A stretch of DNA of 64,000 nucleotides from Nostoc sp. GT001 (GTDB taxonomy: Bacteria > Cyanobacteriota > Cyanobacteriia > Cyanobacteriales > Nostocaceae). The stretch spans positions 2,127,133-2,191,132 of the forward strand of contig NZ_JAUDRJ010000003.1 in the NCBI RefSeq assembly GCF_030382115.1, read 5' to 3'. Of this stretch, positions 63,417-64,000 are shown piece by piece (the stretch's first letter is position 1; each line of letters begins with the position of its first letter). A model generated the notes under the pieces. It did no database searches, was not told where the DNA came from, and was given only the letters and a program-made list of their open reading frames with translations. Position numbers and translations under genes: made by a program.

Positions 63417-64000
63417 ATGGTATCAAATAATTTGACTCAAAATCGTCTTAATCCCCCATTCTCCAAGGAACTTGCCGAGGAGTTACTGAATAACTACGGT
63501 TCTCCGCTTTATGTTTATAATGGCGATCGCTTGGGCGAAACTATTAAGCGGATTAGCAAAGCAGTCAGTTATCCGCGCACGCAATTTCGCTTTGCTAGTG
63601 TTACTAATGGCAACATTGCGCTGTTAAAAATTTTTCGCTCCTTTGGGTGGGGACTTCACGCCAATACCCCAGGAGATATTTATCTGGGATTGCAAGCTGG
63701 TTTCGATCCTAGTGAGATTGTTTATAGCGGTAGTAATTTGAATCGGGCTGAGATGCTACAAGTCCTGAATTGGGGAGTTACAACTCTCAATCTGGATAGT
63801 CTTGCTCAATTGCAATTGTGCTGCGAAGTTAGACGCAGAGAGAAAAATATTCGTCTGGGTTTACGCCTCAATTTGCCAGAAATTACCGGGGATAGCCGCA
63901 TTGGGGTGCGTCCTGAAGAATTTGGTGATGCGATCGCTTTAACTGCTGAGTTTGGATTAAAGCTGAGTGGTTTACATTTTTATCGAGGGACGGGAACTAA
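63417..64000 (+). CDS. Diaminopimelate/ornithine decarboxylase-like protein lacking the PLP lysine (3' end missing)
   Basis: Open from ATG 63417 to the window end, about 194 codons seen. Family III PLP decarboxylase barrel: YGSPLYVYNGDRL matches the start of LysA-type proteins, GLHANTPGDIYLGLQAGFDP the 'vSgGEl..al.aGf' region, and VYSGSNL the 'v.sG..K' region. Where the family has the PLP lysine (A-V-K-A-N-S-N) this protein has A-S-V-T-N-G-N, so Lys is replaced. It is therefore likely not a normal PLP enzyme, or uses another residue. It lies 39 bases after the asparagine synthetase-like gene and may share its operon. Confidence 0.8.
   Translation, partial: MVSNNLTQNRLNPPFSKELAEELLNNYGSPLYVYNGDRLGETIKRISKAVSYPRTQFRFASVTNGNIALLKIFRSFGWGLHANTPGDIYLGLQAGFDPSEIVYSGSNLNRAEMLQVLNWGVTTLNLDSLAQLQLCCEVRRREKNIRLGLRLNLPEITGDSRIGVRPEEFGDAIALTAEFGLKLSGLHFYRGTGT

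Overview
The window looks like the chromosome of a filamentous, heterocyst-type cyanobacterium (Nostoc/Anabaena group). Pointers are the very frequent HIP1 octamer GCGATCGC inside genes, a cyanobacterial P-II gene, sucrose-phosphate phosphatase, a bacteriophytochrome with a small Rcp-type regulator, a Ser/Thr-kinase/histidine-kinase hybrid, Uma2, fibrillin-like and CHAT proteins, and dense heptamer repeats (TTAGGAGT, GAGTAAT, AATTCGT types) between genes. Species assignment is inference from gene content; no rRNA is present.

Layout. 1-1.5 kb: end of an actin-like ParM-family ATPase and a small ParR-like partner. 1.7-5.2 kb (minus): a membrane caspase-like protease with an extracytoplasmic solute-binding sensor, and a TolC-family channel. 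5.6-10.1 kb: phosphohexomutase, rdgB, glnB, a coiled-coil membrane protein, thiD. 10.5-13.9 kb: a decayed adhesin-type gene and a large beta-helix/RTX exoprotein. 14.2-18.7 kb: small proteins, a membrane subtilase, a thioredoxin-like protein and recA with a probable LexA box and terminator. 19.2-21.4 kb: an AT-rich accessory insert between recA and xseA, made of an uncharacterised three-gene cassette ending in an HNH nuclease plus a Phd/RelE toxin-antitoxin pair. 21.4-23.0 kb: xseA and xseB. 23.4-30.9 kb: bacteriophytochrome, its response regulator, and a large hybrid kinase broken by one extra base. 31.2-33.8 kb: sucrose-phosphate phosphatase, ruvA, bioF. 33.9-34.7 kb: a VapC-like toxin-antitoxin pair. 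34.8-40.9 kb (minus): a 1881-residue Ser/Thr kinase-AAA-histidine kinase with its response regulator.

41.3-48.1 kb: epimerase, Tat-exported molybdopterin oxidoreductase, Uma2 nuclease, two GNAT acetyltransferases, and an EF-G paralogue, then a macro-domain relic. 48.9-52.1 kb: methyltransferase, nucleoside phosphorylase, tRNA-Val(GAC), fibrillin-like protein. 52.3-59.5 kb: a divergent two-partner secretion pair, whose exoprotein carries a CHAT protease domain and is fused in frame to a family 2 glycosyltransferase, with a 121-bp miniature element inside the junction; the partner is a TpsB outer-membrane transporter. 59.8-60.8 kb: a small conserved protein and a dock of at least three miniature inverted-repeat elements. 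60.9-64.0 kb: a membrane protein, an asparagine-synthetase-like enzyme (also carrying an in-frame miniature element), and the start of a diaminopimelate-decarboxylase-like protein in which the usual PLP lysine is absent.

The main themes are signalling (phytochrome, two giant kinases, sensor-caspase), secretion (TolC, RTX exoprotein, TpsA/TpsB), DNA repair (recA, ruvA, xseAB) and repeat-driven remodelling of coding sequences. The best candidates for undescribed biology are the sensor-caspase, the HNH cassette, the glycosyltransferase-TpsA-CHAT fusion, and the asparagine-synthetase-like/lysine-less decarboxylase pair.
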